Assembly (NCBI GenBank): GCA_040218535.1
Contig: JAVJRG010000012.1
Location: forward strand, 372,001-436,000
Origin: Lacipirellulaceae bacterium
GTDB lineage: Bacteria; Planctomycetota; Planctomycetia; Pirellulales; Lacipirellulaceae
Reading direction: 5' to 3'
Length of the DNA stretch: 64,000 nt
The first letter of the stretch is position 1. Each line of letters opens with the position of its first letter. Made by a program: the position numbers and the translations under genes. Below, piece after piece: positions 48,486 through 57,513 of this stretch. The notes under the pieces are model-generated. The model saw only the letters and a list, made by a program, of their open reading frames with translations, searched no databases and was not told where the DNA came from.

Positions 48486-49799
48486 TCAAATAGCCAGGTC
48501 GTCGCGATCCGGCGTCTCGACTTCGCCTGAGAATAGCGCGAGCCCGAAGGTAATTGGCCCCAGCCTGCCAATAAACATCAGTGCGATGATGAACATCTTC
48601 CCCAGCGGCGTTAGCTCCGCGGTCAAGCCACGCGAGAGGCCAACGGTGCCCAGGGCCGACGCGGTCTCGAATAACACCTCTTCAAAGCTTTGATCTTGCA
48701 CCAGCAACATCAGTAAGCCACCAACGAAGAAGATCGTGATATAGAAAATGACCGACGCAAACGCGAGCGTCAGCCGATGCCGCGGAACCTCGCAACCCCA
48801 AAAGGTTACCTTCTCTCGCCCTTTGAGCGTACTCATCACGGTAGCAAAGGCGGCTGATACCGAAGTCGACTTCAGCCCACCACCTGTGCCCGACGGTGAT
48901 GCTCCTAAAATCATTAGGAGCAACACCAAAAAAGTCGGCGCCATTGCCAAGCTGCCAACCTCCGTCGTGTTAAAGCCTACTGTCGTGAGTGACGTCATCG
49001 CTTGGAAGCCCGACACCATCAACCGTTGCTCGCCGGGTAGTTCCCGATAAGCCGGCTCGATCAAGAAGAGCATCACCCAGCCAAACAGCAGTGCCCAAAA
49101 AGTAGCATGCAGAATGATACGCGTTGTTAATGTGCGGCATTCGCGTTTGCCTGTCGCGGACCAGAAGACATCGCTCAAGGCGAGGAAACCTATAGCCCCT
49201 GAAAGACTCAAACAACCGATCGTGACATTCACCCAAAAGTTATCCGCAAAACCCATTAAACTATCGGGGAACAAACTAAAGCCCGCAGTGCAAAAAGCAC
49301 TGACCGCGTGAAAGATGGCCTGCCAAAGACAGTCTTCAACGCCTGCACTGCGAAACTCAAAATACAACGACACGGCCCCCAGCGATTCGATAATCAGCGT
49401 GAACAGCACAACGTTTCGCAAAAAGCCACGCAACTGAAACCCCTCGGGCAAGGCAAACGTCAGCTTGGCGATTTCCGCCCGCTCGGGGGTAAGCTTCCGC
49501 TTCCGCGCAAGCAGAATAAACGACCCGAGTGTCATGTAACCAATCCCCCCGAGTTGGATCAGCACCAGAATGACGAGTTCGCCATAAAAGGAGTAGGTCG
49601 CCGGCGTGCTGACCGTCGCCAAGCCAGTCGTACTTACCGCCGAGATCGCGGTAAACAAATGATCGATCGCAGGAACGTCCTCCGCTTCGTGGCATAGCGG
49701 CAGACAGAGCGCGATCCAACCGATCGCCATGTACGAGGCATAGCCCAACAGTAGGACTTTCAGCGGGTTCCAGTTCCGGAATGGATGAGACATCGGCAT
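48486..49799 (-). CDS. trkH: TrkH/KtrB potassium uptake channel subunit
   Basis: 437 residues. Four pore loops of the Trk/Ktr superfamily are visible: STTGLATVSTPATY (about 54), FCTAGFSLFPDSL (about 170), TTVGFNTTEVGSL (about 275) and GTVGLSRGLTAEL (about 390), each providing a selectivity filter glycine. The middle GASPSGTGGGLK is also conserved. Works with a TrkA/KtrA regulatory subunit, but no such gene is present nearby. ATG 49799 (or 49793); no clear Shine-Dalgarno. Confidence 0.88.
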   Translation of the reverse strand: MPMSHPFRNWNPLKVLLLGYASYMAIGWIALCLPLCHEAEDVPAIDHLFTAISAVSTTGLATVSTPATYSFYGELVILVLIQLGGIGYMTLGSFILLARKRKLTPERAEIAKLTFALPEGFQLRGFLRNVVLFTLIIESLGAVSLYFEFRSAGVEDCLWQAIFHAVSAFCTAGFSLFPDSLMGFADNFWVNVTIGCLSLSGAIGFLALSDVFWSATGKRECRTLTTRIILHATFWALLFGWVMLFLIEPAYRELPGEQRLMVSGFQAMTSLTTVGFNTTEVGSLAMAPTFLVLLLMILGASPSGTGGGLKSTSVSAAFATVMSTLKGREKVTFWGCEVPRHRLTLAFASVIFYITIFFVGGLLMLLVQDQSFEEVLFETASALGTVGLSRGLTAELTPLGKMFIIALMFIGRLGPITFGLALFSGEVETPDRDDLAI

Positions 49800-49992
49800 C
49801 AGGCTCAAAGAAGGAGAATCGCCAGCAGTGACACGCGAGCCAATCGCACCAGACCCGTCCCTCTAGGGCTCGGTTCTTCTCGCTGCACTGGGCTGCTATG
49901 ATCAACAAGTGTGCCGAGGTCGTTGATCCTCATGGGTGGCTTATTTTAGTCTCGGCCACCCCGCCCCACCACCCTACCTATTTAGGCATACG

Positions 49993-50577
49993 ATGCTCGC
50001 CTATCCAGAAGATACCGCGGCCCTGCTGTTCGATTGCGACGGCACGCTCGCCGACACGATGCCGTTCCATGTCCTCGCTTGGCAGGAGCAGTTTGCTGAG
50101 CATGGCATCGAGCTGCCGCAATCGTTCATCGACGAGCGCGCCGGGATGCCGACCGTACAGATTGTCCTCGATGCCAATCAGCACTATGGCGTCGACTTCG
50201 ACCCCGAGAAATTTACCGCCGAAAAGGAAGCTCGTTTCGAAACTCGGCTCAGCGAAGTCCTCCCGATTGAGCCCGTCCTTGAGATCGCCCGTGAAACCCA
50301 CGGCAAACTCCCGATGGCGGTGGTTTCCGGTGGCGTCGCGCCGATCGTGAATAAAACGCTTAAACACATCAAAGCCGATCACCTTTTTCCCGTGGTGGTG
50401 ACCGCGACCGATCCAGTTGCCCCAAAGCCGTCGCCGGAGATCTTCCTCGAAGCGGCCCGCCGCCTCGAAGTCGATCCCGCGAAGTGTCACGTTTACGAAG
50501 ATGGCGACTCCGGCATCACTGCCGCCAAAGCCGCTGGAATGACTTGGACAGACGTTCGTCTCGCACTAAGCTGTTAG
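49993..50577 (+). CDS. HAD-superfamily hydrolase, beta-phosphoglucomutase-like
   Basis: 194 residues. HAD motif I LLFDCDGTLADTMP (nucleophile Asp, about 12), motif II VVSGG (about 98), motif III/IV KPSPEIFLEAAR ... YEDGDSGITAAKAAGM. The small helical cap between motif I and II (FHVLAWQEQFAEHG...) defines the beta-PGM/phosphatase subfamily; probable sugar-phosphate phosphatase or mutase. ATG 49993, upstream extension rejected. Monocistronic. Confidence 0.9.
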   Translation: MLAYPEDTAALLFDCDGTLADTMPFHVLAWQEQFAEHGIELPQSFIDERAGMPTVQIVLDANQHYGVDFDPEKFTAEKEARFETRLSEVLPIEPVLEIARETHGKLPMAVVSGGVAPIVNKTLKHIKADHLFPVVVTATDPVAPKPSPEIFLEAARRLEVDPAKCHVYEDGDSGITAAKAAGMTWTDVRLALSC

Positions 50578-50617
50578 TGTCTCGCCCGAATTGCCCAGCC
50601 GCAAAGTGAACTCGGCC

Positions 50618-52351
50618 ATGGCGAAAATCAGAACCAATGCCGGCCCCGGTTGCCTGACACTTTTCTCACTTCCTTTCACGCTCGTCGGCCTCTTTATGCT
50701 GGGCTGGACGATCTGGAATGTTCTTGGCTGGCAGCAAGCGCAAAGTTGGGTCGAGACGCCCGCAACGCTTCTCGAGACCAAGCTCAAGACAAGTAACAGC
50801 AGCGACTCGACCACTTATCAAGCAACAGCCCGCTACCGTTATGAGTACGCCGGCAAGCCGTACGAATCGGAGCGCGTCTCTCTCCACTCGGGCAGCGACA
50901 ACATTGGCTCGTTCCAACAAGACCTCGCGAAACGACTGAAGCAGCGGTTCAAAGAAAAACAACCCTGGACTGCCTTTGTCAATCCGCGCAATCCGTCGGA
51001 AGCTGTTCTCGATCGCTCGCTAAGGCCTTGGTTCACGTTATTTAAGCTGGGTTTCGGATTGATCTTCGCCTGCGTTGGCATTGGCATGATCGTCGGTTCG
51101 CGGATCATGGCTCGTCGAGAGCGCGAGAAGAATCAACTGTCCGCCCTGTATCCTGACGAGCCTTGGTTGCGTCAAAAGGACTGGGCCGCCGGGCGTGTCG
51201 AAAGCGACCAACACTATGCCGTTTGGCTGTCCTGGGGATTTGCTTTCTTTTGGAACCTCATCAGTTGGGCCATTTCGATCAGTGCGTTTGCCTCCGACGA
51301 AGCACCACCACTATGGACCTACACAATCCTCTTGGGCTTTCCGCTCATGGGATTGTTCCTCCTTGGCTGGGCAATCTACGTCACCTGGCAGCGGATTCGC
51401 TGGGGAAGATCGATCTTTGAAATGGCAAGCGTCCCGGGGGTCGTTGGTGGGCAGTTGGCCGGCGTGATTCACGTCCCGGGACAACTCCGTCCCGACGACG
51501 GGATTCTGCTTTCGCTCACTCGCTACGTGCAACGCACCAGGCAGACCAGCGAGGGGGAAGAAACTTACGAGGATCCTCAGTGGCAGCGGGACAAACTCAT
51601 CACTCGCACCATGCCTGGCACCCAGGGTGGCACGGCCATTCCCGTAGCATTTCACATTCCCTTCGAGCAACATCCCACCGACGAAGAGGAAGGCCAACTC
51701 TGGAAACTCGAAGCGGAAAGTCATACCCCCGGCGTGAACTACAAAGCGGAGTTTGAGGTCCCTGTGTTTCGCACCGCAGTAAGCAGTGCGGACACGCCCG
51801 CGGAAAGCGACCTGCTGGCGGACTACGAAGAAACGCCGCCACTAAAGTCAGTACTCAACCGCATCGGCGGACGCCTGCGGCGTGAAACGGAGACCAGCCT
51901 CGAACTATGCTTCCCCACGGGCCATCGCTGGAAACTCGGGACCGTGGTCACTTTCTTCGGTCTCTTATTCGGCGGCGCTGGTGCCGGGATGATCGTCGAG
52001 CGTTTCTGGTGGTTGGCTGTCCCGTTTACGCTCATCGGCGGAGGGATCTTTCTCACGGGACTTTACTACTTGCTGGAACGCGTCGACCTCCGCGTCAGCG
52101 GCGACGCCCTCACCCACAGCCGCGGCCCCTTCGGCCTCGGTCGCCAACGACGTTTCACGCCCGAGCAAATCCAAGCGATCAACGTCAGCGCCTCAGGCAC
52201 TCGCTCCGGCAGTACTGTCTACCAACAAATCACGGTCAAACCGAAAGAGGGCAAACGGGTAAAACTCCTGACCAACCTCACCCGCCGTGCGGATGCCGAT
52301 CGACTCGCAGAAAGGTTTCGTGAGGTTCTGGGGCTTGATTGCCTAGAATGA
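50618..52351 (+). CDS. DUF3592-domain membrane protein
   Basis: 577 residues from ATG 50618. An N-terminal helix (LTLFSLPFTLVGLFMLGWTIWNVL) is followed by a DUF3592-type beta module (WVETPATLLETKLKTSNSSDSTTYQATARYRYEYAGKPYESERVSL..NPRNPSEAVLD). A second TM pair and two central helices (FAFFWNLISWAISISAFA, YTILLGFPLMGLFLLGWAIYVTW), a soluble linker, and a C-terminal TM pair plus PH-like tail (LRVSGDALTHSRGPFGLGRQRRFTPEQIQAIN) follow. Likely membrane-associated scaffold. Confidence 0.8.
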   Translation: MAKIRTNAGPGCLTLFSLPFTLVGLFMLGWTIWNVLGWQQAQSWVETPATLLETKLKTSNSSDSTTYQATARYRYEYAGKPYESERVSLHSGSDNIGSFQQDLAKRLKQRFKEKQPWTAFVNPRNPSEAVLDRSLRPWFTLFKLGFGLIFACVGIGMIVGSRIMARREREKNQLSALYPDEPWLRQKDWAAGRVESDQHYAVWLSWGFAFFWNLISWAISISAFASDEAPPLWTYTILLGFPLMGLFLLGWAIYVTWQRIRWGRSIFEMASVPGVVGGQLAGVIHVPGQLRPDDGILLSLTRYVQRTRQTSEGEETYEDPQWQRDKLITRTMPGTQGGTAIPVAFHIPFEQHPTDEEEGQLWKLEAESHTPGVNYKAEFEVPVFRTAVSSADTPAESDLLADYEETPPLKSVLNRIGGRLRRETETSLELCFPTGHRWKLGTVVTFFGLLFGGAGAGMIVERFWWLAVPFTLIGGGIFLTGLYYLLERVDLRVSGDALTHSRGPFGLGRQRRFTPEQIQAINVSASGTRSGSTVYQQITVKPKEGKRVKLLTNLTRRADADRLAERFREVLGLDCLE

Positions 52352-52560
52352 AGAGTTGCAGAGCTCCTCGATAATGGTCCTGCAGGACTTACATCTTCCA
52401 AACCTGCTTTCGCCGCTGAAGCCTGAACGCTAGACTATTGACAGCGGTTTGACTAACTCCCCTTACTGCAAATCCGTGGTCAGGCACCGATTTCGCATAA
52501 CGTCATTTTGCATTTGTGCATTACGCCGTTATTGCTCATCCTCTAGCCGAAAGCCTCATC

Positions 52561-53721
52561 ATGGATCGCCTTACGACAGAAAATCTCACGTCACTCGCCA
52601 ACGCTTCCGGCGAGCCGCTGCTCTCGCTTTATATGCCAACCGAACGTGCCGGGCGTGAAGTTCAGCAGAATCGGATTCGCTTCAAGAATCTCATCGACGA
52701 CGCTCGTAAAACGCTCGAAGGGAAGTCGGCCGAGGCCCTCGGCAACCAGCTCGACGAGTTAGCAAAGCTGGAAGAGGACGACCCCTTCTGGCAACACCAG
52801 AGCGACGGGCTTTGCTTCTTTCTGGATGGCAAGCAAGTGCAAAGATGGCGTCTGCCAGCGGACTTTCAATTACTAGCCGTTTGCTCCGATCGCTATCACA
52901 TTCGTCCTCTGTGCCGGTACTTGCAAGATGATGGCCGCTTCTACATTCTGGCGGTCAGCCAGAATGATGTCCGGTTATTCCTTGGCACGAAAGATAGCAT
53001 TGCTGAGCTGGAGGAAGCAGACTTGCCCTCCGACTTGCGTTCCGCATTGAACATCGACGAATACGTTAGCAGCCTGCAACATCATTCCACCGCCAGCGAT
53101 GGTGGCGAAGCAATGTTCCACGGCCACGGCGGCAGCGACCCTGACGTCCAGAAGCAGGACGAGATCAAGCAGTACTTCCACCACATTGATGCAGCGCTGA
53201 GCAGTTTCTTTGGAACGGAGCGCACGCCGCTGGTGTTTGCGGGCGTGGAATACCTGTTCCCACTCTTTCGGGAAACATGTAGCTACAACCGTCTGATTGA
53301 AGAGCCCGTCAAGGGAAATCCCGATGACCTCACCGGCGAAGAGCTCCACGAAAAAGCCTGGCCGCTCGTAGGGAAGCTCTTTGACAAGCAACGCGGCGAA
53401 ATCCTAGAGCAGTATGGCACGGCTCAGGCCAACCAACTTGGCAGCGACGACATCCAGATTGTATTGCCAGCCGCCAAGCAAGGGCAGGTGCAGACATTAA
53501 TCACTGCCGAAGGCGAGCACCTCTGGATGGGTTCCGACGAAGGCAAACTGCCGCAGGAAGGAGCTGCGGAAGATCTCGTCAATGCTGCAGTCGTCGCAAC
53601 GCTGACCAACGGTGGCGAAGTTCTCTCAGCCCACAAGGAGCAACTCGGCGAGAAACCTCTGGCTGCCATCATGCGGTTTCCTCTTAATGCATCGCAACTT
53701 GAAGAAGCGGAGACCAACTGA
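52561..53721 (+). CDS. Bacterial eRF1-like protein (baeRF family)
   Basis: 386 residues from ATG 52561. Pattern of the bacterial archaeo-eukaryotic release-factor-like group: LLSLYMPTERAGREVQQNRIRFKNLIDDARKTLE (opening), LCFFLDGKQVQRWRLPADFQLLAVCSDRYHIRPL, FYILAVSQNDVRLFLG, then an internal His/Gly-rich insert (SSLQHHSTASDGGEAMFHGHGG), a Pelota-like central part and C-terminal AVVATLTNGGEVLSAHKEQLGEKPLAAIMRF. No catalytic GGQ motif. Thought to act on stalled ribosomes or stress response; its TGA overlaps the next ATG. Confidence 0.75.
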   Translation: MDRLTTENLTSLANASGEPLLSLYMPTERAGREVQQNRIRFKNLIDDARKTLEGKSAEALGNQLDELAKLEEDDPFWQHQSDGLCFFLDGKQVQRWRLPADFQLLAVCSDRYHIRPLCRYLQDDGRFYILAVSQNDVRLFLGTKDSIAELEEADLPSDLRSALNIDEYVSSLQHHSTASDGGEAMFHGHGGSDPDVQKQDEIKQYFHHIDAALSSFFGTERTPLVFAGVEYLFPLFRETCSYNRLIEEPVKGNPDDLTGEELHEKAWPLVGKLFDKQRGEILEQYGTAQANQLGSDDIQIVLPAAKQGQVQTLITAEGEHLWMGSDEGKLPQEGAAEDLVNAAVVATLTNGGEVLSAHKEQLGEKPLAAIMRFPLNASQLEEAETN

Positions 53722-53978
53722 TGTTCTGGTTACTGGGATGGATGATCTTCGGCCTGATCGTCGGCGCGTTGGCTCGCTTCTTAAAGCCCGGCCCCGACCC
53801 AATGGGCCTCGTGGCAACCATGTTCCTGGGCATCGCCGGATCGGTTGTCGGCGGCATCGCGGTGAGCTTCCTCACCGGTGACGGCATCGGTGATTCTGAA
53901 CCGGCCGGCTCTATCGGAGCTACGATCACGGCTATCCTGCTACTTTTCGCGGCTCGCAAATATGGCGGACGGAGCTAG
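53721..53978 (+). CDS. GlsB/YeaQ/YmgE-type membrane stress protein
   Basis: 85 residues, two to three transmembrane helices: MFWLLGWMIFGLIVGALARFLKPGPDPMGLVATMFLGIAGSVVGGIAVSFLT (glycine-zipper type) and a final ATITAILLLFAARK helix. The GARLKPGxDPMG-x-GxxGSxxGG pattern is the family hallmark. Coupled to the baeRF gene by a one-base TGATG overlap, so both are likely stress-response partners. Confidence 0.9.
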   Translation: MFWLLGWMIFGLIVGALARFLKPGPDPMGLVATMFLGIAGSVVGGIAVSFLTGDGIGDSEPAGSIGATITAILLLFAARKYGGRS

Positions 53979-53988
53979 GCGGGAAAAC

Positions 53989-54546
53989 TCAACCACCACG
54001 AGCTTCCACCAACCCAGTACGCGGCGTGCGATCAGGAAACGGCACACTCGGCAGTCCTGCCGCCCGGCGCCAAATGCTGATTTGCCCGATGTGAATGTTC
54101 TCGTGCATCAGCAGCAAGTCGGGGAGCATAAACTCGACCGTGGGATACATCTCCGCCCAACGGGGCAAGCTCGGACGACGATTCAACTGATCTTCGCTCG
54201 CAGTCAGCAACGCCTGGGCGACTTGCTCGTGCCCAGTACTCAGCCGTTCGAGTTGCGACTCCTTCGTGCCATATAGCGAAACATCATCCTGCGGCCCACG
54301 CCCGCGAAAGCCGAACAGATCGTGATCCGCAGGATCGTCGAACGCCTCGCCAGCCAACAGCGCCGGCACGATCGGGTAATACAGCGACATATGCCCGAGA
54401 ATCCAAGCCGGGTGGTTCATACGATGAGGATTATCAGGTTCCCCGGGCCTGAGCACCATCTGCTCGTCAGTCACGTCCTCAAGCAGCGCTTCGGCGTAGC
54501 GACCGCCATTGTCCCAAGCGTAAACCAGCGATTCCCTAGAGAACAT
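53989..54546 (-). CDS. DinB superfamily protein
   Basis: 185 residues from ATG 54546 (AGGAAA upstream). Four-helix DinB fold: ALLEDVTDEQMVLRP, NHPAWILGHMSLYYPIVPALLAG (metal His), ESQLERLSTGHEQVAQALLT and LLLMHENIHIGQISIWRRAAGL (HxxxH, second metal site). DinB-like proteins are damage-induced thiol-transferase or unknown metal enzymes. Convergent with the YeaQ gene; the upstream region holds a 3x9-bp pair. Confidence 0.82.
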   Translation of the reverse strand: MFSRESLVYAWDNGGRYAEALLEDVTDEQMVLRPGEPDNPHRMNHPAWILGHMSLYYPIVPALLAGEAFDDPADHDLFGFRGRGPQDDVSLYGTKESQLERLSTGHEQVAQALLTASEDQLNRRPSLPRWAEMYPTVEFMLPDLLLMHENIHIGQISIWRRAAGLPSVPFPDRTPRTGLVEARGG

Positions 54547-54648
54547 GTGTTTTCCTTTCCGATTAGACCGTACTCTTCCAGGAGCGAGACACGCGAGTTT
54601 GTTGAGAGGTTCGCGACGGTGACAAGTTGGTTTACGATTGCTTTTTAC

Positions 54649-54798
54649 CACGAATTGAACGAATTACACGAATAAGTCTGTTCACTGCTTAGTACTGTGA
54701 AGCTTCTCGTTTTTGGGCATTAACTTAACGAGGCATCGCAAGCCAAAAATCTCTGTCGACTTACCACAAGAAATTCGTGCTATTCGTTCAATTCGTGG
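54649..54798. repeat. Inverted pair of 3x9-bp arms (CACGAATNN)
   Basis: Left arm 54649-54675: CACGAATTG, AACGAATTA, CACGAATAA. Right arm 54772-54798: AATTCGTGC, TATTCGTTC, AATTCGTGG. Between the DinB gene and the small basic protein gene. Confidence 0.9.
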
Positions 54799-54863
54799 TT
54801 CAAAAAAACTTGGCTCCAAACCCTAGCAGTTCGAAGCCGTGATCGAGCGGCGCGTTGACAAAG

Positions 54864-55079
54864 CTAATCGTCATCCCATTCGTCGTCGTCATCACTTTGA
54901 CGTTGCAAACCGTACAACCCCAGCACACGCAGCTCGTGCTTATTGAGCCGGATCCCCTTGTCTTTCCTGAGCGCCTTGCGAATCCGCTTCTGCACCGCCT
55001 CGACGGTCGCCTCCTCCTCGTCGGAAAGGCGAATCCCACGCAGTATGCGCCGGCGAATAGTTTCAAAGAGCCGCTTCAT
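54864..55079 (-). CDS. Small basic helical protein
   Basis: 71 residues from ATG 55079; highly charged, RLFETIRRRILRGIRLSDEEEATVEAVQKRIRKALRKDKGIRLNKHELRVLGLYGLQ followed by an acidic Asp tail. Looks like two amphipathic helices plus a short winged segment, DNA- or RNA-binding in character. No family recognised; the frame is open upstream to 55142. It lies 26 bp downstream of the nucleotidyltransferase stop, on the same strand, and may belong to that operon. Confidence 0.5.
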   Translation of the reverse strand: MKRLFETIRRRILRGIRLSDEEEATVEAVQKRIRKALRKDKGIRLNKHELRVLGLYGLQRQSDDDDEWDDD

Positions 55080-55105
55080 GGGTGGCAGTTTAGCGGAAGC
55101 AGAAA

Positions 55106-55717
55106 TCAATAGACAGGATTCGCGTCGGATAATTCTTGCCAACGCGTCGTGCGAGGATCGCGCTTGCCGAACAGGTTCTCAACTTGCTCGCCAATCCACG
55201 TGCGATCGAGTTGCTTGCCTTGTTCGCGGAGAATTGCTTCGATGTCTGCCAAATCCTTGAGGCGGAAAAACATCAGTTTGAAAACACAGAGCGTAGCCGC
55301 ATCCCAAACATAGACCTCACGACCCGCCATGCTGACTCTCTGTCTACGCTCTTCGGCCGCCATGTAAAAATCATTCAGCGGCAAGAAGATATCGACCCGA
55401 ATCCCTTGATACTGTACTTGAGCGAAACCATGCTCAGAAAAGCCTTGCAAGAGATCGCTGGTACGAAAATCGCACGGACAGGCTTCGAGAACCTCCACAG
55501 CCTGTTGCTTCTCGTCTTGCGAAATGAAAAGCGTGACATCAATATCAAGCGTGGCGCGCGGCTGACTACTGTAAGCGAGTGCCAACGCGCCACCAATCGC
55601 GTAACGACAACCCAACTCTTCCAGTCGAGCTCCCAACTCCGCCGCAACGGTAGCCGCATCTTTAGGGACCTCTTGCCGGGGATCAGGACCATCAGCGGAC
55701 GAATCATCAGGAGACAT
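55106..55717 (-). CDS. MNT/AbiEii-type nucleotidyltransferase
   Basis: 203 residues from ATG 55717. Nucleotidyltransferase core: ELGCRYAIGGALALAYSSQPRATLDIDVTLFISQD (GG..S-x-R-xT-x-D-x-D signature), GIRVDIFLPLNDF (third acidic strand), and an AbiEii-like helical tail with REVYVWDAATLCVFKLMFFRLKDLADIEAIL. Such enzymes act as tRNA-targeting toxins or resistance-type transferases. Its start overlaps by 11 bp the end of a 73-residue gene (55707-55928), a layout typical of toxin-antitoxin pairs; function not proven. Confidence 0.8.
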   Translation of the reverse strand: MSPDDSSADGPDPRQEVPKDAATVAAELGARLEELGCRYAIGGALALAYSSQPRATLDIDVTLFISQDEKQQAVEVLEACPCDFRTSDLLQGFSEHGFAQVQYQGIRVDIFLPLNDFYMAAEERRQRVSMAGREVYVWDAATLCVFKLMFFRLKDLADIEAILREQGKQLDRTWIGEQVENLFGKRDPRTTRWQELSDANPVY

Positions 55718-55928
55718 GGCCGACCTGACTTTTGAGGTAGTCCCATGTCGATTGGGGCCACGGCGCGGGCTCTGGGTCAGGCATCCCCGACGCCCGGCGA
55801 TCCGCAAGCTGCTGAGCCGCGGTTCGACAAACCTGCACAAGCCGTCGTGAGCGCTGGGCGACGGTGAGTGTTTCCTGACTCACCTCAGCCTGTTTCGCGG
55901 CATCGATTTGTTGGTTGAGACCAGACAT
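55707..55928 (-). CDS. Small partner protein of nucleotidyltransferase
   Basis: 73 residues, first gene of the pair, overlapping the nucleotidyltransferase by 11 bp. Acidic and helical (LNQQIDAAKQAEVSQETLTVAQRSRRLVQVCRTAAQQLADRR), no membrane segment or obvious HTH. By place and size it could be an antitoxin or accessory subunit, but no family match is seen. Confidence 0.55.
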   Translation of the reverse strand: MSGLNQQIDAAKQAEVSQETLTVAQRSRRLVQVCRTAAQQLADRRASGMPDPEPAPWPQSTWDYLKSQVGHVS

Positions 55929-56240
55929 AGTTCCCCAATCAAGCGGCCAGGGCTAGTGAGTAGATCCTTGCGGGAGAATTTATTGCACGCGCATCAATTA
56001 TACCACACGCCAGATTCTCAAGAAAACGCCCCGCAAAGTGTGCCACTGCTGGCTTGTCGCGTACCGCCGACCGAAGTCGGTTTGGTCGAGAGTACCAGCC
56101 TCCCCGCAATCGCCTGCAGAAACGCTGACCAGCAGTGCGCGAGGATGCCGGCAACGCAAGAGGGGGCCAAAACTCTTGGTAACGCTCAACCGGCGGCTTC
56201 TTAGATGGCACTGGAAGGAAAAAACCTGAGTGGGGTGCCA
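55929..56240. other. Intergenic region, no gene seen
   Basis: 312 bp between the small partner gene and the WYL gene. Its open frames look like shadows; no repeat of the families above was recognised. Confidence 0.35.
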
Positions 56241-56915
56241 TCAATTTGTGACGTTGGAAATCCGATCTATTCGAAAATTCTTAACCTCGTCATTCTCAGT
56301 CTCTCGGCAACGCAATGACCTCCCCAAAACTGAGAGAGGAATAACGCGCCGCCTCTTACAACTTCCGTCTGACTTCGTGTAATCAAACTCAATTTCTCTG
56401 TAGCAAGAGTTGGTCTGAAATAGTTTCTCAATTTCCTCTATTGGCAATTTGCCATTAATCGCTTTGATGAGGGCGGCAGGAGGAATTCTGTGTCTGCTAG
56501 CAAAGCCTTGCCTTGGAAATTGCAGGCCGTCGCTATGCGCTTTTCGCATAATAATCCTTCGCAATGCAGAGTTGTCGCGTGCCAATTCCCTCTCGATTAA
56601 TTCCTTAAGCTGCGATCGAGAGAATATCTTTGACGACAGCCAGGCCTCACCTGTGTGTTTGGATGCAACATTCATCCTGAAATCGGTGCCGACTAAACAT
56701 ACGCCTTTCCTTGAGTGGTTCACGTCAATTACTGAGATTTCATCTGCTTCTAAAGCACATGAAACATCAACGCACACTTGAAGGACCGTGACCCGACTTC
56801 CACCCGGCGTACGAATCGGCTCTGAGAGCCTTATGGTTTCGTCCGGCATGTACGATTCGACGGAATATTGCTTGCCACTTCTCCAAGGCCAGATTTGCTT
56901 TAGATATTTGAGCAC
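56241..56915 (-). CDS. WYL-like domain protein
   Basis: 224 residues. The C-terminal 60 residues resemble a WYL ligand-sensing module: REIEFDYTKSDGSCKRRRVIPLSVL ... LRCRETENDEVKNFRIDRISNV has the conserved IxYxxxDGxxxxRxxxPxxL then RxFRIDRIxxV. The N-terminal part shows beta strands (TVLQVCVDVSCAL) and a helical segment (QLKELIERELARD). No N-terminal HTH, unusual for WYL regulators. Base composition is lower in GC than the neighbours, suggesting recent transfer. Possibly a defence-linked regulator. Confidence 0.65.
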   Translation of the reverse strand: MLKYLKQIWPWRSGKQYSVESYMPDETIRLSEPIRTPGGSRVTVLQVCVDVSCALEADEISVIDVNHSRKGVCLVGTDFRMNVASKHTGEAWLSSKIFSRSQLKELIERELARDNSALRRIIMRKAHSDGLQFPRQGFASRHRIPPAALIKAINGKLPIEEIEKLFQTNSCYREIEFDYTKSDGSCKRRRVIPLSVLGRSLRCRETENDEVKNFRIDRISNVTN

Positions 56916-57124
56916 CTGGATTATGCCTAACGCTGTGGTATTACTCGCTGCATTTATTCTGGCTAGGAATCAAGCGTTCGCTCAGAATGGTCGCCAAGCG
57001 TGCCGCACAGAAAACACCGCCACCGGTATCGGGAGCGATGCTCCGATGGTTGGTCCTGAGTCCTTTTCCAGGTCGTGAATGTGTTGCTTGCAGAGTGCCA
57101 TTGTTTACGCTGACTGTTCTACAA

Positions 57125-57412
57125 TCATTCCTTCAATTCATTGAACAACCCAAGTTGTAGGACAGTATGAGCAGCTTGCGGACTCATATCATCCGCGTGC
57201 AAATTGTGTTCTGCATAAAGAACATCTTTGACTAGTTCTGCAGGAAATCTTTTGTGCTGGGCCTTCACTCGTGCTATTCCTATCCATACCTTTTTTTGCA
57301 GTCTGAAAACGTATTGTAGATTTCCTTCACGGTCCTTCCACATTAAAGCACCGTGTTCGATTCCGACGGTATTTGGATTGCGAAACCATTCCGATCCCTC
57401 AGGATGATCCAC
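57125..57412 (-). CDS. Small protein of unknown function
   Basis: 95 residues from ATG 57412; mixed alpha/beta, with EHGALMWKDREGNLQYVFRLQKKVWIGIARV and a helical end (SPQAAHTVLQLGLFNEL). No recognised family. It lies in the same low-GC stretch as the WYL gene, about 200 bp from it, on the same strand. Could be a foreign ORF; translation is uncertain. Confidence 0.4.
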   Translation of the reverse strand: MDHPEGSEWFRNPNTVGIEHGALMWKDREGNLQYVFRLQKKVWIGIARVKAQHKRFPAELVKDVLYAEHNLHADDMSPQAAHTVLQLGLFNELKE

Positions 57413-57513
57413 ACACTTTTATACAATCGAATTGCACAAACACCTACGCTCGTAACTTCTCTCACCTCGTCGCATGTTGTATTCCTTATATTGTCTAGTT
57501 GCCATTGAACAGA

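Noticed and set aside
92-54798. Tandem short words as CRISPR arrays
   Set aside because: Units are 7 or 9 bp, contiguous, without spacers, and no cas gene is present.
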